Assembly (NCBI RefSeq): GCF_900155655.1 | Contig: NZ_LT706987.1 | Coordinates: 2,523,466 to 2,587,465 of the forward strand | From: Prevotella ihumii | GTDB lineage: Bacteria > Bacteroidota > Bacteroidia > Bacteroidales > Bacteroidaceae | Direction of reading: 5' to 3' | DNA length: 64,000 bases | Part shown: one piece after another, positions 53,826-63,539 of the stretch | Layout: each line of letters starts with the position of its first letter | How positions within the stretch are numbered: the first letter of the stretch is position 1 | Position numbers and translations under genes: made by a program | Notes under the pieces: model-generated | Told to the model about the DNA's origin: nothing | Seen by the model: only the letters and a program-made list of their open reading frames with translations | The model's database searches: none

Positions 53826-54284
53826 ATGATAGAATTACGACAAATAGCCAAGCTCTTTTTACGTGTTGCTGTGGCTTCGTCAATGCTTTCAGCTGTTGCC
53901 GACCGCTTTGGCATCTGGTCAAAAGAGCTTTGTACGTGGGGAAGTATGGATAAGTTTATCGCTTACACACAGTCGCTTATCCCCTACGTTCCCACCTCGG
54001 TAGTACCCGTATTGGCGTGGACAGCTACCGTATTGGAGATATTGCTCCCCCTAATGTTGCTCTTGGGCTTGAAACTGAAGTGGAGTGCTACGCTTTCGGG
54101 ACTAATGATACTCACCTTTGCTTTGGCTATGGTAACCTCATTGAGCATCAAAGCACCGTTAGACTACTCTGCCTTCACTGCATCGGCTGCAGCTTTTGGC
54201 ATTCTTGCTTGCGGACGAGGGTTCTGGGAGATGGACAATCTGTTTGTGAAAAAGAGAAGTAGAAGAATTAATACGTTTAATTAG
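53826..54284 (+). CDS. DoxX-family membrane protein
   Basis: 152 aa from the ATG at 53826 (MIELRQIAKL). Four transmembrane helices; 'LRVAVASSMLSAVADRFGIW' and 'VPVLAWTATVLEILLPLMLL' match DoxX. Function in redox membrane complexes is only generally known. 46 bp from the U32 gene and 19 bp before sufE, same strand. Confidence 0.8.
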   Translation: MIELRQIAKLFLRVAVASSMLSAVADRFGIWSKELCTWGSMDKFIAYTQSLIPYVPTSVVPVLAWTATVLEILLPLMLLLGLKLKWSATLSGLMILTFALAMVTSLSIKAPLDYSAFTASAAAFGILACGRGFWEMDNLFVKKRSRRINTFN

Positions 54285-54303
54285 TAGATAAAATAAATTA
54301 AAA

Positions 54304-54723
54304 ATGTCAATCAACGAAATACAAGACGAGGTGATAGCAGAGTTCAGCGAGTTTACTGACTGGATGGACAAATACCAAATGCTTATCGACCTTGGAAACG
54401 AGCTTGACGCATTGGATGCACAATACAAGACGGAACAAAACCTCATAGATGGTTGTCAGAGCCGTGTGTGGCTGCAATGCGATATGGAGGAAGGCAACCT
54501 CGTTTTCACAGCCGACTCTGATGCCTTGATAACCAAAGGTATTATTGCGCTGCTCATTCGTGTAATTAGCGGACACACACCACAGGAGATTATAGATGCC
54601 GACCTTTACTTTATAGAGCAAATAGGTCTGCATCAGCACCTTAGCCCAACACGTAGCAATGGTTTGCTCTCTATGGTGAAGAAAATAAAAGCATACGCCT
54701 TGGCATTTAATTTGAAGGGTTAA
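54304..54723 (+). CDS. sufE: SufE cysteine-desulfurase partner
   Basis: 139 aa. SufE signature around the sulfur-accepting Cys: 'NLIDGCQSRVWLQCDMEEGN' (Cys51) and 'IIALLIRVISGHTPQEIID', C-terminal 'LGLHQHLSPTRSNGL'-like. Accepts sulfur from SufS in Fe-S assembly. Separated by 3 bp from the downstream methyltransferase gene, so co-translated. Confidence 0.93.
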   Translation: MSINEIQDEVIAEFSEFTDWMDKYQMLIDLGNELDALDAQYKTEQNLIDGCQSRVWLQCDMEEGNLVFTADSDALITKGIIALLIRVISGHTPQEIIDADLYFIEQIGLHQHLSPTRSNGLLSMVKKIKAYALAFNLKG

Positions 54724-54726
54724 GCA

Positions 54727-55260
54727 ATGCGCAAGCTACGAACAATAGAAATGAACCGACTTACCCTTGACGAGTTTAAGGAAGCCGAAAAATTGCCCCT
54801 CATTGTGGTATTGGACGATGTACGCTCGCTCCACAATGTGGGCAGTGTGTTTCGTTCGTGTGATGCCTTTCGAGTGGAGGCGGTGTATCTTTGCGGCATT
54901 ACAGCCACACCCCCTAATGCCGAAATCCACAAAACAGCACTCGGTGGCGAGGATTCAGTGGAATGGAAATACTTTAAAAACACTGAAGATGCCATTGTCG
55001 ACTTGCACCAGCGCAACTGCTTTGTCTATGCTGTGGAGCAGGTGGAAGGATCTACAAAGTTGCAACACTTTACCCCTGATGTCGCTGTAGAACGTTATGC
55101 AGTGGTGTTTGGTAATGAGGTAAAGGGTGTAAAGCAAAGTGTTGTAGACCTTAGCGATGGGTGTTTGGAAATCCCACAGTTCGGCACAAAACACTCGCTG
55201 AACGTGAGTGTAACGGCAGGAATTGTGGTTTGGGAGTTTGCACGTAAACTCTTACTTTAA
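54727..55260 (+). CDS. SpoU/TrmH-family RNA 2'-O-methyltransferase
   Basis: 177 aa. SPOUT motifs: 'VVLDDVRSLHNVGSVFRSCD' (motif 1, Arg/Asn), 'AVVFGNEVKGVKQSVVDLSD' (motif 2) and 'CLEIPQFGTKHSLNVSVTAG' (motif 3). A trefoil-knot enzyme using SAM; target nucleotide unknown (tRNA or rRNA). Last gene of the U32-DoxX-SufE unit. No terminator with T run; a hairpin lies at 55445-55492. Confidence 0.9.
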   Translation: MRKLRTIEMNRLTLDEFKEAEKLPLIVVLDDVRSLHNVGSVFRSCDAFRVEAVYLCGITATPPNAEIHKTALGGEDSVEWKYFKNTEDAIVDLHQRNCFVYAVEQVEGSTKLQHFTPDVAVERYAVVFGNEVKGVKQSVVDLSDGCLEIPQFGTKHSLNVSVTAGIVVWEFARKLLL

Positions 55261-55444
55261 GAAAGATAATTGGAAAATAACTTAAAATACAGTCTGGGAT
55301 AGATTGTAAATAGATTAGCTCAAGATGTGAGCTGCCACTTTGGATTAAGTAATTTAAATAAATTGGATATATGATGAACTTATTGGGTTTGTTGTTTTAG
55401 ATGTATTATCAATCTGCGTGAATGGTAAGCACACTATTAATCTA

Positions 55445-55492
55445 ACCCGTTGGCGGAATTAATTTAGTGCATACTTAATTCTGCCAATGGGT
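55445..55492. terminator. hairpin after the TrmH-like gene
   Basis: ACCCGTTGGCGGAATTAA (55445-55462) pairs with TTAATTCTGCCAATGGGT (55475-55492) with two mismatches (one a wobble). No T run. The remaining 55493-55630 is AT-rich with no gene. Confidence 0.5.
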
Positions 55493-55632
55493 ATTCGTAC
55501 TTTTATAAGTTCAACGTTATAAATCGTAACATAGATATGCAACTACTTAAAATACATAAAACAAAATATTTCAGTATTAATATACAGAATTTATATATAA
55601 ACCTTGTGATTTTAAAATTTTTGTTATTATTA

Positions 55633-55664
55633 TTTGAATTTTGTAATATTATTTCTTATATTTG
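55633..55664 (+). promoter_or_regulatory. promoter of the split Omp28-like gene
   Basis: TTTG at 55633-55636 and TATATTTG at 55657-55664 with 20 bp between; leader about 120 nt. Confidence 0.6.
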
Positions 55665-57379
55665 TAGCAAATTAAGAAGAATTGTCGAATAAAGACTTCG
55701 TTACGATGCATATTCATTCCGTTAAAAGTACATAGACTGTTTTTAAAAACAGGCGGACAATAATCTTTATTAATAACCATAAACCATATTATTATGATGA
55801 AAAGGAATTTACTATTCGCACTTTTAGTAGCTTTTGGAGGTTCTTTCACCCTTCAAGCACAAACTTTGCAGAGAGCTACTACGAACATTGTAACTAAAAA
55901 CCATATCAAGGTAAAAGCAAAAGTTGCTATTACTGATAACCAAAAGTGGTGGGGCTATGGCTCAGAGAACGATGAACGCGCTGCTGTAGGTTTAAAACGA
56001 GATGGTGAATACGACCAAGCTATTCACCTCAGTGGTAAAAATCCACTCTTTAAAAACAAAACTATCAAGGGTATACGCTTTTACTTGCGTTCTACTGAAG
56101 GCTTATCTAATGTAAAAGTATGGGCATCTAAATATCGTGTAACCAACCTTGATAACGCTGACGTAATTCAGAGTTTAGATGTATCTAAACTACAAGGTGG
56201 GGACGAAGGTGATAAGAGACAAGGTTTCGTAAACGAAGTTTTATTCGAGAAACCTTATACTATTACAAATAGCGGCGTGAATGTTGGTCTTTCATTTAAG
56301 ACTTCAGGAACAGACAGCCCTCAAATTTTTCCAATTGTAGTTTACAAGACTACTGACCCTAATCTCAAACTTTATCTACGTCACAAAGGACAATTTGGAA
56401 CATCTTGGAAGGAGTTTGATGCTGCTGACAATGGTATTCCAGCTATTCAAGTATTGCTCGAAGGCGATTATAAGCCTATTGAAGTTTTAGCAAAAGATTT
56501 TGGTTCAGTATCTGTAGGTGTTGGTAAAACAACCAAAGTTACTATACCTTTGATGAACCTTAGCAAAATGAATGACCCTATTACAAGCATCACTTATAAG
56601 GTGCTTACTGATGGTGTAGGAGGTGAAGAGCAAACTATAAATCTTGCAAAGCCATTTACAGGTTTTGGTATATGGACACCTGTTGAATTTGAACTTAAAG
56701 GCGATACAAAGGATAGCGAAGCTAAGAAGGAAATTAAGATTACTAAGGTAAATGGTAAGCCTAATGCTGCTGATGCTGTATCAAGTAAAGGTGTATTGCA
56801 AACCTTGGCTAAAGAGTTCCCACATGGTGTACTTGTAGAAGAACTTACAGGACTTACTTGCCCTAATTGTCCAATGGGTTGGGTAGGAATGGCTAATCTT
56901 CACAAGGCGTTCCCTGACAATTTTGTAGGCGTAGCTATCCATAGTTATTCAAATGGAATTTCAGAAGATGCAATGTTTTTCCCACTCTATGATTCTAATT
57001 TGTACAGGATATTAAATGCTGCACCTACGGCTACTATCGAACGTGCACCTAGTATTCATGCATACGGAATGGAAAAATCGTTTGCTAAAGCCTTAGCTCG
57101 TCTCCCTTATACAGGTATCACATTGAATGCTACGTATAGTGCAGATGGCAAGCAAGTTATTGCTAAAACACAAGTAGAAACATTACGTGATGGCAACTTT
57201 AAGTTGGCTTATGTTCTTGTAGCTGATGGCCTTACAGGTACAACAAGCAATTGGAAGCAATACAATGGTTTGTCAAGATTTAAAAAAGATGCCTTACCTG
57301 AAGATCTTAAAATCTTTGGTCAAGGCGGTCAATATGGTAAATCTACTGTAGCATTGGTTTATGATGATGTAGCTATAGG

Positions 57380-58760
57380 CAATACTTCGTTAATTCCAAT
57401 GTAATCGTTTGAAAATGAGAGAGTTAATTAACTTAATATAACTAATAAAATTTGGGCAAGTGGCTGATTATCAGTAACTTTATAGTAGCAAAAACATAAA
57501 GCAAATGACATCAGAACCACTCGACCAATATACAGAAATCTGCAGAGATGCCATCAAAAGCTCATCTGCAAAATTAGGCAAAACTTTTGAGAATCTACTC
57601 TTGGAAATACTCTTATTGTACATGGCGATACAAAGAAAGATAAATTTCACTCAAATGGAGCGTTACGGCACCCATTGCGAGCAGACCTACAGAACGAATT
57701 TCAACCGCAGCCGGGCTAAGTGCATCAACTGGGTTAAGTTCAACCTCTCCCTTTCCCGGCGTTATCTGAACATGGACGGACTGTTGGCTATAGCCATAGA
57801 TCCGAGCTACATCAGTAAGTCAGGCAAGAAGACTCCGCATGTTGGTACTTTCTGGTCCGGCTGTGCAGGTTCCATGAAACACGGACTTGAAATCATGGGA
57901 CTTGCCCTTGTCGATGTCTACGCCAACAACTGTATGATGCTTCGTGCCCATCAAACCCCTTCTACAAGAGAGTTGAAACTGCGTAGCATGACTCTTGTGC
58001 AGCATTACATTGCCGTCATCAAACGCTACAGGAAAGAATTGTTGAAGGTCACCGATATTGTTGTCGCTGATGCTTTCTTCTCTATCCGTCCGTTTGTGGA
58101 GGGAATCAAGGAGCAAGGCTTTCATCTTGTCAGCCGTTTCAGGGATACGGCGAGCCTATACTATGTGTACACGGGACCTCGTTCCAATAAGCCCGGGCGT
58201 CCCAAAACACTTGACGGGAAAATCAATTACAAGAAACTCGACCTCATGCGTATGGCGAAGATGCATATCGAAGGACTTGAAGGCACAGCCTACACACTCA
58301 TTGCCTATTCAAAGGCACTGAAGCAGAAAGTGCGTCTTGTCATTTGGGTGATGCCGAACAGCAAGCACAAGCTTTTCTTCTCCACAAAGACATCCATGTC
58401 GGGTGAGGAAGTATTGCGCACATACCGCTCAAGATTCCAAATCGAGTTTTGCTTCCGTGATGCCAAGCAGTATACCGGACTCGCGCATTGCCAGGCAAGG
58501 CACAAGAATCAGTTGGACTTCTCCTACAACGCATCATTCGCATCACAGAATGTGGCAAAGGTGATGATGAAGGAAAACGGGCTACCGTATTCCATGGCTT
58601 CTTTCAAGGAGCTCATAGCGAGCACATACATTGCAAAATTAATTTTCGACAGGTGTCGGAGCATACCGAACCGAAAGTTAATTAGTCATACTATCAAAGA
58701 ACTCTTTGGCTGGCAGAGGAAAGCTGCGTAGCAATTATCTCAAATTTTAACGAACTATTG
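57380..58760 (+). mobile_element. IS4-superfamily insertion sequence (1381 bp)
   Basis: Inverted ends CAATACTTCGTTAATT (57380) and CAATAGTTCGTTAAAATT (reverse, ending at 58760). Direct repeat TATAGG at 57374-57379 and 58761-58766. Inserted into the Omp28-like gene, same orientation. Confidence 0.88.
57505..58731 (+). CDS. DDE transposase, IS4-superfamily (family not fixed)
   Basis: 408 aa. First Asp in 'LLAIAIDPSYISKSGKKTPH', second in 'DIVVADAFFSIRPFVEG', Glu in 'TYRSRFQIEFCFRDAKQYTG'. The last motif (YxxRFQIEFxFRDxK) is the YREK-like signature. IS4, IS1634 or ISH3 groups are all possible; a 6-bp duplication fits IS1634 better than IS4 proper. Confidence 0.82.
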   Translation: MTSEPLDQYTEICRDAIKSSSAKLGKTFENLLLEILLLYMAIQRKINFTQMERYGTHCEQTYRTNFNRSRAKCINWVKFNLSLSRRYLNMDGLLAIAIDPSYISKSGKKTPHVGTFWSGCAGSMKHGLEIMGLALVDVYANNCMMLRAHQTPSTRELKLRSMTLVQHYIAVIKRYRKELLKVTDIVVADAFFSIRPFVEGIKEQGFHLVSRFRDTASLYYVYTGPRSNKPGRPKTLDGKINYKKLDLMRMAKMHIEGLEGTAYTLIAYSKALKQKVRLVIWVMPNSKHKLFFSTKTSMSGEEVLRTYRSRFQIEFCFRDAKQYTGLAHCQARHKNQLDFSYNASFASQNVAKVMMKENGLPYSMASFKELIASTYIAKLIFDRCRSIPNRKLISHTIKELFGWQRKAA

Positions 58761-59228
58761 TATAGGAAGTTCTTGGAAAAATGGACGCAACACAGTAGAA
58801 ACTCCAGCGTTCGGAAAGGGAAAGGTTGTTGAGAATACTTTCACTTTGAATCTTCCTACTTATAGCGCACTTCTAAATGCGCTTAAGAGAGACCAAGTAT
58901 ATGTTGTAGCTATTGTTTTCAATCCTAATGGAACTGTAGACAACGCAAAGAAAGTAAAGGTAAATCCTAACGATCCAGCAGGTATCACCGAGACCAAGGA
59001 TAATGGAACTGAACTTCGTGAAGTAGCACGTTACAATGCTAACGGACAGCGCATTAATGCTCCTGTTCGTGGTGTCAATATTGTGAAGTTCTCTGATGGT
59101 AGTATTGTCAAAGTAATGGTGAAATAAGAATTATCTTTTATCGGAACGAAGCAGTATTATCTGCTTTGTTCCGATAATCCAAACATTATTTTTCTTGCAG
59201 TATAGGAATACTTTTATCAATTAAACCC

Positions 59229-59330
59229 AGATCGGTCGTTAGACCAGTCAGACCAGTCGGACCAGTCGGACGTGTCAGACAAGTCCGATTGGTCTGACTG
59301 GTCTGACTGGTCTGACGACCGATCTATTTT
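59229..59330. repeat. F2-type ends and 9-bp array forming a 43-bp stem, terminator-like
   Basis: Bases 59229-59271 pair with 59283-59325 with three wobble-type mismatches, leaving an 11-base loop; a TATTTTTCTC stretch follows. The units are GTCAGACCA, GTCGGACCA, GTCGGAC, and on the other arm GTCTGACTG. Downstream of the Omp28-like gene, so it may end its transcript. Confidence 0.85.
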
Positions 59331-59371
59331 TCTCATTTGATGCGCTGAAGTGTTAATCGCATCGACCATAC

Positions 59372-59422
59372 AGCCCGTATTTGCGTCTAACAAGCAAGTT
59401 GTGTGCAAATACGGGCTCTTTT
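59372..59422 (+). terminator. second terminator-like hairpin after the Omp28-like gene
   Basis: AGCCCGTATTTGC pairs with GCAAATACGGGCT, then CTTTTTG. Confidence 0.7.
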
Positions 59423-59467
59423 TGTGTGCATTTGCAAACTATTGATAGATAACGGATTATAAGGATA

Positions 59468-60908
59468 TATTGCTGTCCGGTAAAACTCAAAAGAGCATAA
59501 ATATCCTCCCCGAAGCCCCGTAAAATAGGACTTTTAGGTTTATTTTTTCAAAAGTAAGCCCCCCTAATCGAAAAGACTTGGTTCAGGTGGCGCTTTTTGC
59601 ATCTCCTTTGCAAGGAAATCATTCCAAGTTTTTTCGGGATTTTCCATGAATGCGATAAAATCAACGTAGTACATAAGCATAAGTCTTATCATGGTAACAA
59701 CTTGCGAGAATGCACAGTGTCTCTTAATGCTTCTTGACAAGACTGTTATCAGCAGATTCGCAATCAAGACTACCCATGTCTGTATTTGTATGGCATTGAC
59801 GCTGTCCCCATAGAAGAAATGAAGCGGGAAGTTCTGTTTAAGCTGTTTGTACAACGACTCGATAGCCCATCTTAGGCGGTAGATTTCAGCAATGTCCTCA
59901 ACAGTAAAGTCAAAGTTGTTGGTCAATAGTACAACAGGTCTCTTTGTCTCGTAAAATATCTCCACCCTTCGTGCCTCGTGGGTGAGTTCTCCTCTTGTAA
60001 AAAGCACTTTCTGATCAATATGCGTTACGAGGCCCTCTGCATTGACATACGTAACGGATTTAAGTACCTCATACTTAAGGTTTTTCTTCATTTTGGTCAC
60101 GTAGCAAACGCCCTCTTCTGTAAGACGTTGGAATTGCGCGACATCGACATAACCACGGTCCATTGCTAAAGTGGCGTCTTTGGGCAGATGCACCTCTTTG
60201 AGCAGGTAATGGTCGTGTTTTGCAGCTGAAGTGAGTTGCACCACCATTGGCACGCCGACATGATACTTCATTACCGTATGCACTTTCATACCGCCTTTCT
60301 TCTTGCCTGATTTTGGATGCCGCCCGACACCTTTGAGTATGTTGTCAAAGAGCGTTATAGTGGTAGAATCCATCATGTAAAGCAACTTCTCCCAGTCTTT
60401 AGGCTCGTGCGTCTGCCCCTTATAGCACTTGGAAGGGCGGCTGTCCGCTAAAAATTTGGCATACTTCTCCAAAAGATACGCATAAACACTTGCAAAGAAC
60501 TCCTGAGGGCGGCGTATATTGGCCTCAGCAAGCGTGCTGCGACGAACCAAATAGCTCATTCCGAGGTGTCTGAGCTTGTGAGCCTCAGCCTTCATGCCTA
60601 TCTCAAGTTCGCGCAGAGAATCAAAGTGTTTGAGTATGCCGAACAGCATTACGACGAGATGTTGGTAGCCGTCAAAGCGCTTCACGTAAGCCTCGCTTCC
60701 TTTCGTTTCGCAGCTTATCTGAAGAATTTTCTCTTTGTCGAGTAACTTTAATACTTGACTATAGACCGGCTGTCCGGTAAAATGACTATCTTTGTTCATG
60801 GTTATGTTTTATTTTAGTAAAGACAAAGATAACCAAAAGGGCTGACACCTCGTGAGATGTGTCAGCCCTAATTTATTTTGTTTGAAAAAGTTTTACCGGA
60901 CAGCAATA
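59468..60908 (-). mobile_element. IS4-family insertion sequence, copy A (1441 bp)
   Basis: Ends TATTGCTGTCCGG and CCGGACAGCAATA. Direct repeat ATAAGGATA at 59459-59467 and 60909-60917 (possibly 10 bp with the next T). Confidence 0.9.
59564..60799 (-). CDS. IS4-family transposase (copy A)
   Basis: 411 aa with an N-terminal DUF4372-like region ('LKLLDKEKILQISCETKGSE') and a DDE domain: 'LYMMDSTTITLFDNILKG', 'DATLAMDRGYVDVAQFQRL' and the YREK-like 'YRLRWAIESLYKQLKQNFPL'. Differs from copy B by one residue (A for T in 'KRHCAFSQ'). Confidence 0.9.
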   Translation of the reverse strand: MNKDSHFTGQPVYSQVLKLLDKEKILQISCETKGSEAYVKRFDGYQHLVVMLFGILKHFDSLRELEIGMKAEAHKLRHLGMSYLVRRSTLAEANIRRPQEFFASVYAYLLEKYAKFLADSRPSKCYKGQTHEPKDWEKLLYMMDSTTITLFDNILKGVGRHPKSGKKKGGMKVHTVMKYHVGVPMVVQLTSAAKHDHYLLKEVHLPKDATLAMDRGYVDVAQFQRLTEEGVCYVTKMKKNLKYEVLKSVTYVNAEGLVTHIDQKVLFTRGELTHEARRVEIFYETKRPVVLLTNNFDFTVEDIAEIYRLRWAIESLYKQLKQNFPLHFFYGDSVNAIQIQTWVVLIANLLITVLSRSIKRHCAFSQVVTMIRLMLMYYVDFIAFMENPEKTWNDFLAKEMQKAPPEPSLFD

Positions 60909-61085
60909 ATAAGGATATAGCTTTTTGTGTGCAAAAAATAGGGTCTATTGTATCGTAAATATAGAACTATAAGAAGAAAGAAACGAATATATTGCTGTCC
61001 GGTAAAACTCAAAAGAGCATAAATATCCTCCCCGAAGCCCCGTAAAATAGGACTTTTAGGTTTATTTTTTCAAAAGTAAGCCCCC

Positions 61086-62321
61086 CTAATCGAAAAGACT
61101 TGGTTCAGGTGGCGCTTTTTGCATCTCCTTTGCAAGGAAATCATTCCAAGTTTTTTCGGGATTTTCCATGAATGCGATAAAATCAACGTAGTACATAAGC
61201 ATAAGTCTTATCATGGTAACAACTTGCGAGAATGTACAGTGTCTCTTAATGCTTCTTGACAAGACTGTTATCAGCAGATTCGCAATCAAGACTACCCATG
61301 TCTGTATTTGTATGGCATTGACGCTGTCCCCATAGAAGAAATGAAGCGGGAAGTTCTGTTTAAGCTGTTTGTACAACGACTCGATAGCCCATCTTAGGCG
61401 GTAGATTTCAGCAATGTCCTCAACAGTAAAGTCAAAGTTGTTGGTCAATAGTACAACAGGTCTCTTTGTCTCGTAAAATATCTCCACCCTTCGTGCCTCG
61501 TGGGTGAGTTCTCCTCTTGTAAAAAGCACTTTCTGATCAATATGCGTTACGAGGCCCTCTGCATTGACATACGTAACGGATTTAAGTACCTCATACTTAA
61601 GGTTTTTCTTCATTTTGGTCACGTAGCAAACGCCCTCTTCTGTAAGACGTTGGAATTGCGCGACATCGACATAACCACGGTCCATTGCTAAAGTGGCGTC
61701 TTTGGGCAGATGCACCTCTTTGAGCAGGTAATGGTCGTGTTTTGCAGCTGAAGTGAGTTGCACCACCATTGGCACGCCGACATGATACTTCATTACCGTA
61801 TGCACTTTCATACCGCCTTTCTTCTTGCCTGATTTTGGATGCCGCCCGACACCTTTGAGTATGTTGTCAAAGAGCGTTATAGTGGTAGAATCCATCATGT
61901 AAAGCAACTTCTCCCAGTCTTTAGGCTCGTGCGTCTGCCCCTTATAGCACTTGGAAGGGCGGCTGTCCGCTAAAAATTTGGCATACTTCTCCAAAAGATA
62001 CGCATAAACACTTGCAAAGAACTCCTGAGGGCGGCGTATATTGGCCTCAGCAAGCGTGCTGCGACGAACCAAATAGCTCATTCCGAGGTGTCTGAGCTTG
62101 TGAGCCTCAGCCTTCATGCCTATCTCAAGTTCGCGCAGAGAATCAAAGTGTTTGAGTATGCCGAACAGCATTACGACGAGATGTTGGTAGCCGTCAAAGC
62201 GCTTCACGTAAGCCTCGCTTCCTTTCGTTTCGCAGCTTATCTGAAGAATTTTCTCTTTGTCGAGTAACTTTAATACTTGACTATAGACCGGCTGTCCGGT
62301 AAAATGACTATCTTTGTTCAT
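61086..62321 (-). CDS. IS4-family transposase (copy B)
   Basis: 411 aa, one residue different from copy A; complete. The IS30 lies upstream of its start (in the element's promoter-side end), so its expression may be altered. Confidence 0.9.
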   Translation of the reverse strand: MNKDSHFTGQPVYSQVLKLLDKEKILQISCETKGSEAYVKRFDGYQHLVVMLFGILKHFDSLRELEIGMKAEAHKLRHLGMSYLVRRSTLAEANIRRPQEFFASVYAYLLEKYAKFLADSRPSKCYKGQTHEPKDWEKLLYMMDSTTITLFDNILKGVGRHPKSGKKKGGMKVHTVMKYHVGVPMVVQLTSAAKHDHYLLKEVHLPKDATLAMDRGYVDVAQFQRLTEEGVCYVTKMKKNLKYEVLKSVTYVNAEGLVTHIDQKVLFTRGELTHEARRVEIFYETKRPVVLLTNNFDFTVEDIAEIYRLRWAIESLYKQLKQNFPLHFFYGDSVNAIQIQTWVVLIANLLITVLSRSIKRHCTFSQVVTMIRLMLMYYVDFIAFMENPEKTWNDFLAKEMQKAPPEPSLFD

Positions 62322-62388
62322 GGTTATGTTTTATTTTAGTAAAGACAAAGATAACCAAAAGGGCTGACACCTCGTGAGATGTGTCAGC

Positions 62389-63539
62389 GTGAATTCAACA
62401 AGCAAGTGCAAATTTACTTAATTAGTTCGTAAAAGCACTCATATGGTGTTCTAAATTCTAATTTCTTTCTTGGTCTCATGTTAATTTTCTTTGAATACTT
62501 TGTTATTTGTTGATGACTGACATGTTCAAACGTTTCTTTTTTTGGCACGTATTGTCTAATCAGTCCGTTAGCATTTTCTATAGCCCCTTTCTGCCATGAA
62601 GCGTATGGGTCAGCAAAATAGACGGTGACACCAAGGCTTTTGCTTATCATTTCATGGCAAGCGAATTCTGTGCCGTTGTCCGTTGTAATAGACTTGACAT
62701 ACTCTTTGAATGGAGATAGCAAATGTATTACAGTGCGTGCTAACTCCTTGGCATTCTTTCCCTTTTTAAGTTTTCTCATAAATAGCATATTTGTACTGCG
62801 TTCTATCAGTGTCACAATAGCACCATGATTTCCTCTTCCAACAATTGTATCCATCTCGAAGTCCCCAAAGCGTTTTCCGTCAACTTCAGTAGGTCTCTCG
62901 CTGATACTTGTTCTATTGGGTATGGATATACGTCTGCTACCAACAGGCTTGGCACGATGCTTTAGCTTGTGACGACAGTGTTTATATAGTGTTCCACCTT
63001 TTGCCTTGTCCTTACGTATCGTACGATATATGGTTTCATGGCTAATACGTTTACCTTCCTTAGCCAACACGCCAGATATTTGTTCAGGAGACCATTGTTC
63101 TGTAATAAGAAGACGTATCGCTTCATCCATAACATCCTTTTTGATTGAATGATTGCCTGGCTTTTTTCGCTTTGTGAGAGCTGCATTTGCTTGGGCAGTT
63201 TCCCAATTATACTGTCCTTTGGTCCCACTATTACGTTTTATTTCACGAGATACTGTACTTGGACATACTTTTATCGCTTTCGCAATATCTTTTAATTTAA
63301 TTCCATTTTGGAGTAGCACAGAAATTGTGTACCTTTGCTCCGAGGTTAATTGTTTGTACATAACAATGCAAAATTAATTAATCTTTGGGAGACAGAGGTC
63401 TCCCTTTTTTATTTTTTAAGCATTGCTTGTTGATTTTCCACTCATGGGGGCTGCTCGCCCCCAAACCCCTCGGTGTTTTCTGGTATAGATTATTAAGCTA
63501 AACCTACACCTGAAATTGCAGTTCTATGTTGAACTTGTG
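62389..63539 (-). mobile_element. IS30-family insertion sequence nested in IS4 copy B (1151 bp)
   Basis: Imperfect ends sharing the core TTCAACA-n3-AA-n-TGCAA. Direct repeat CAGC at 62385-62388 and 63540-63543. The uninterrupted sequence (GTGTCAGCCCTAATTT) is seen in copy A. Confidence 0.88.
62414..63361 (-). CDS. IS30-family transposase
   Basis: 315 aa. N-terminal HTH ('LTSEQRYTISVLLQNGIKLK', 'ICPSTVSREIKRNSGTKGQ' region) and a DDE core: 'GDFEMDTIVGRGNHGAIVTL', 'SITTDNGTEFACHEMI' and 'ASWQKGAIENANGLIRQYVP'. Complete. Confidence 0.92.
   Translation of the reverse strand: MYKQLTSEQRYTISVLLQNGIKLKDIAKAIKVCPSTVSREIKRNSGTKGQYNWETAQANAALTKRKKPGNHSIKKDVMDEAIRLLITEQWSPEQISGVLAKEGKRISHETIYRTIRKDKAKGGTLYKHCRHKLKHRAKPVGSRRISIPNRTSISERPTEVDGKRFGDFEMDTIVGRGNHGAIVTLIERSTNMLFMRKLKKGKNAKELARTVIHLLSPFKEYVKSITTDNGTEFACHEMISKSLGVTVYFADPYASWQKGAIENANGLIRQYVPKKETFEHVSHQQITKYSKKINMRPRKKLEFRTPYECFYELIK

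Larger units (their letters stand above)
55794..59127 (+). pseudogene. Omp28-like secreted protein gene split by an IS
   Basis: The ORF from 55794 (second ATG 55797) runs to a stop at 57404 inside the IS. Removing the IS (57380-58760) and one copy of the 6-bp duplication joins codons ATA-GG to A-AGT-TCT and restores one frame of 648 residues ending at 59127. Signal peptide (LQAQ), a beta-rich N half, an Omp28 CxxC region 'LTGLTCPNCPMGWVGM', then the second half 'SWKNGRNTVETPAFGKGK' and the T9SS-like tail 'NGQRINAPVRGVNIVK'. The disrupted copy cannot give the sorting tail. Confidence 0.9.
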
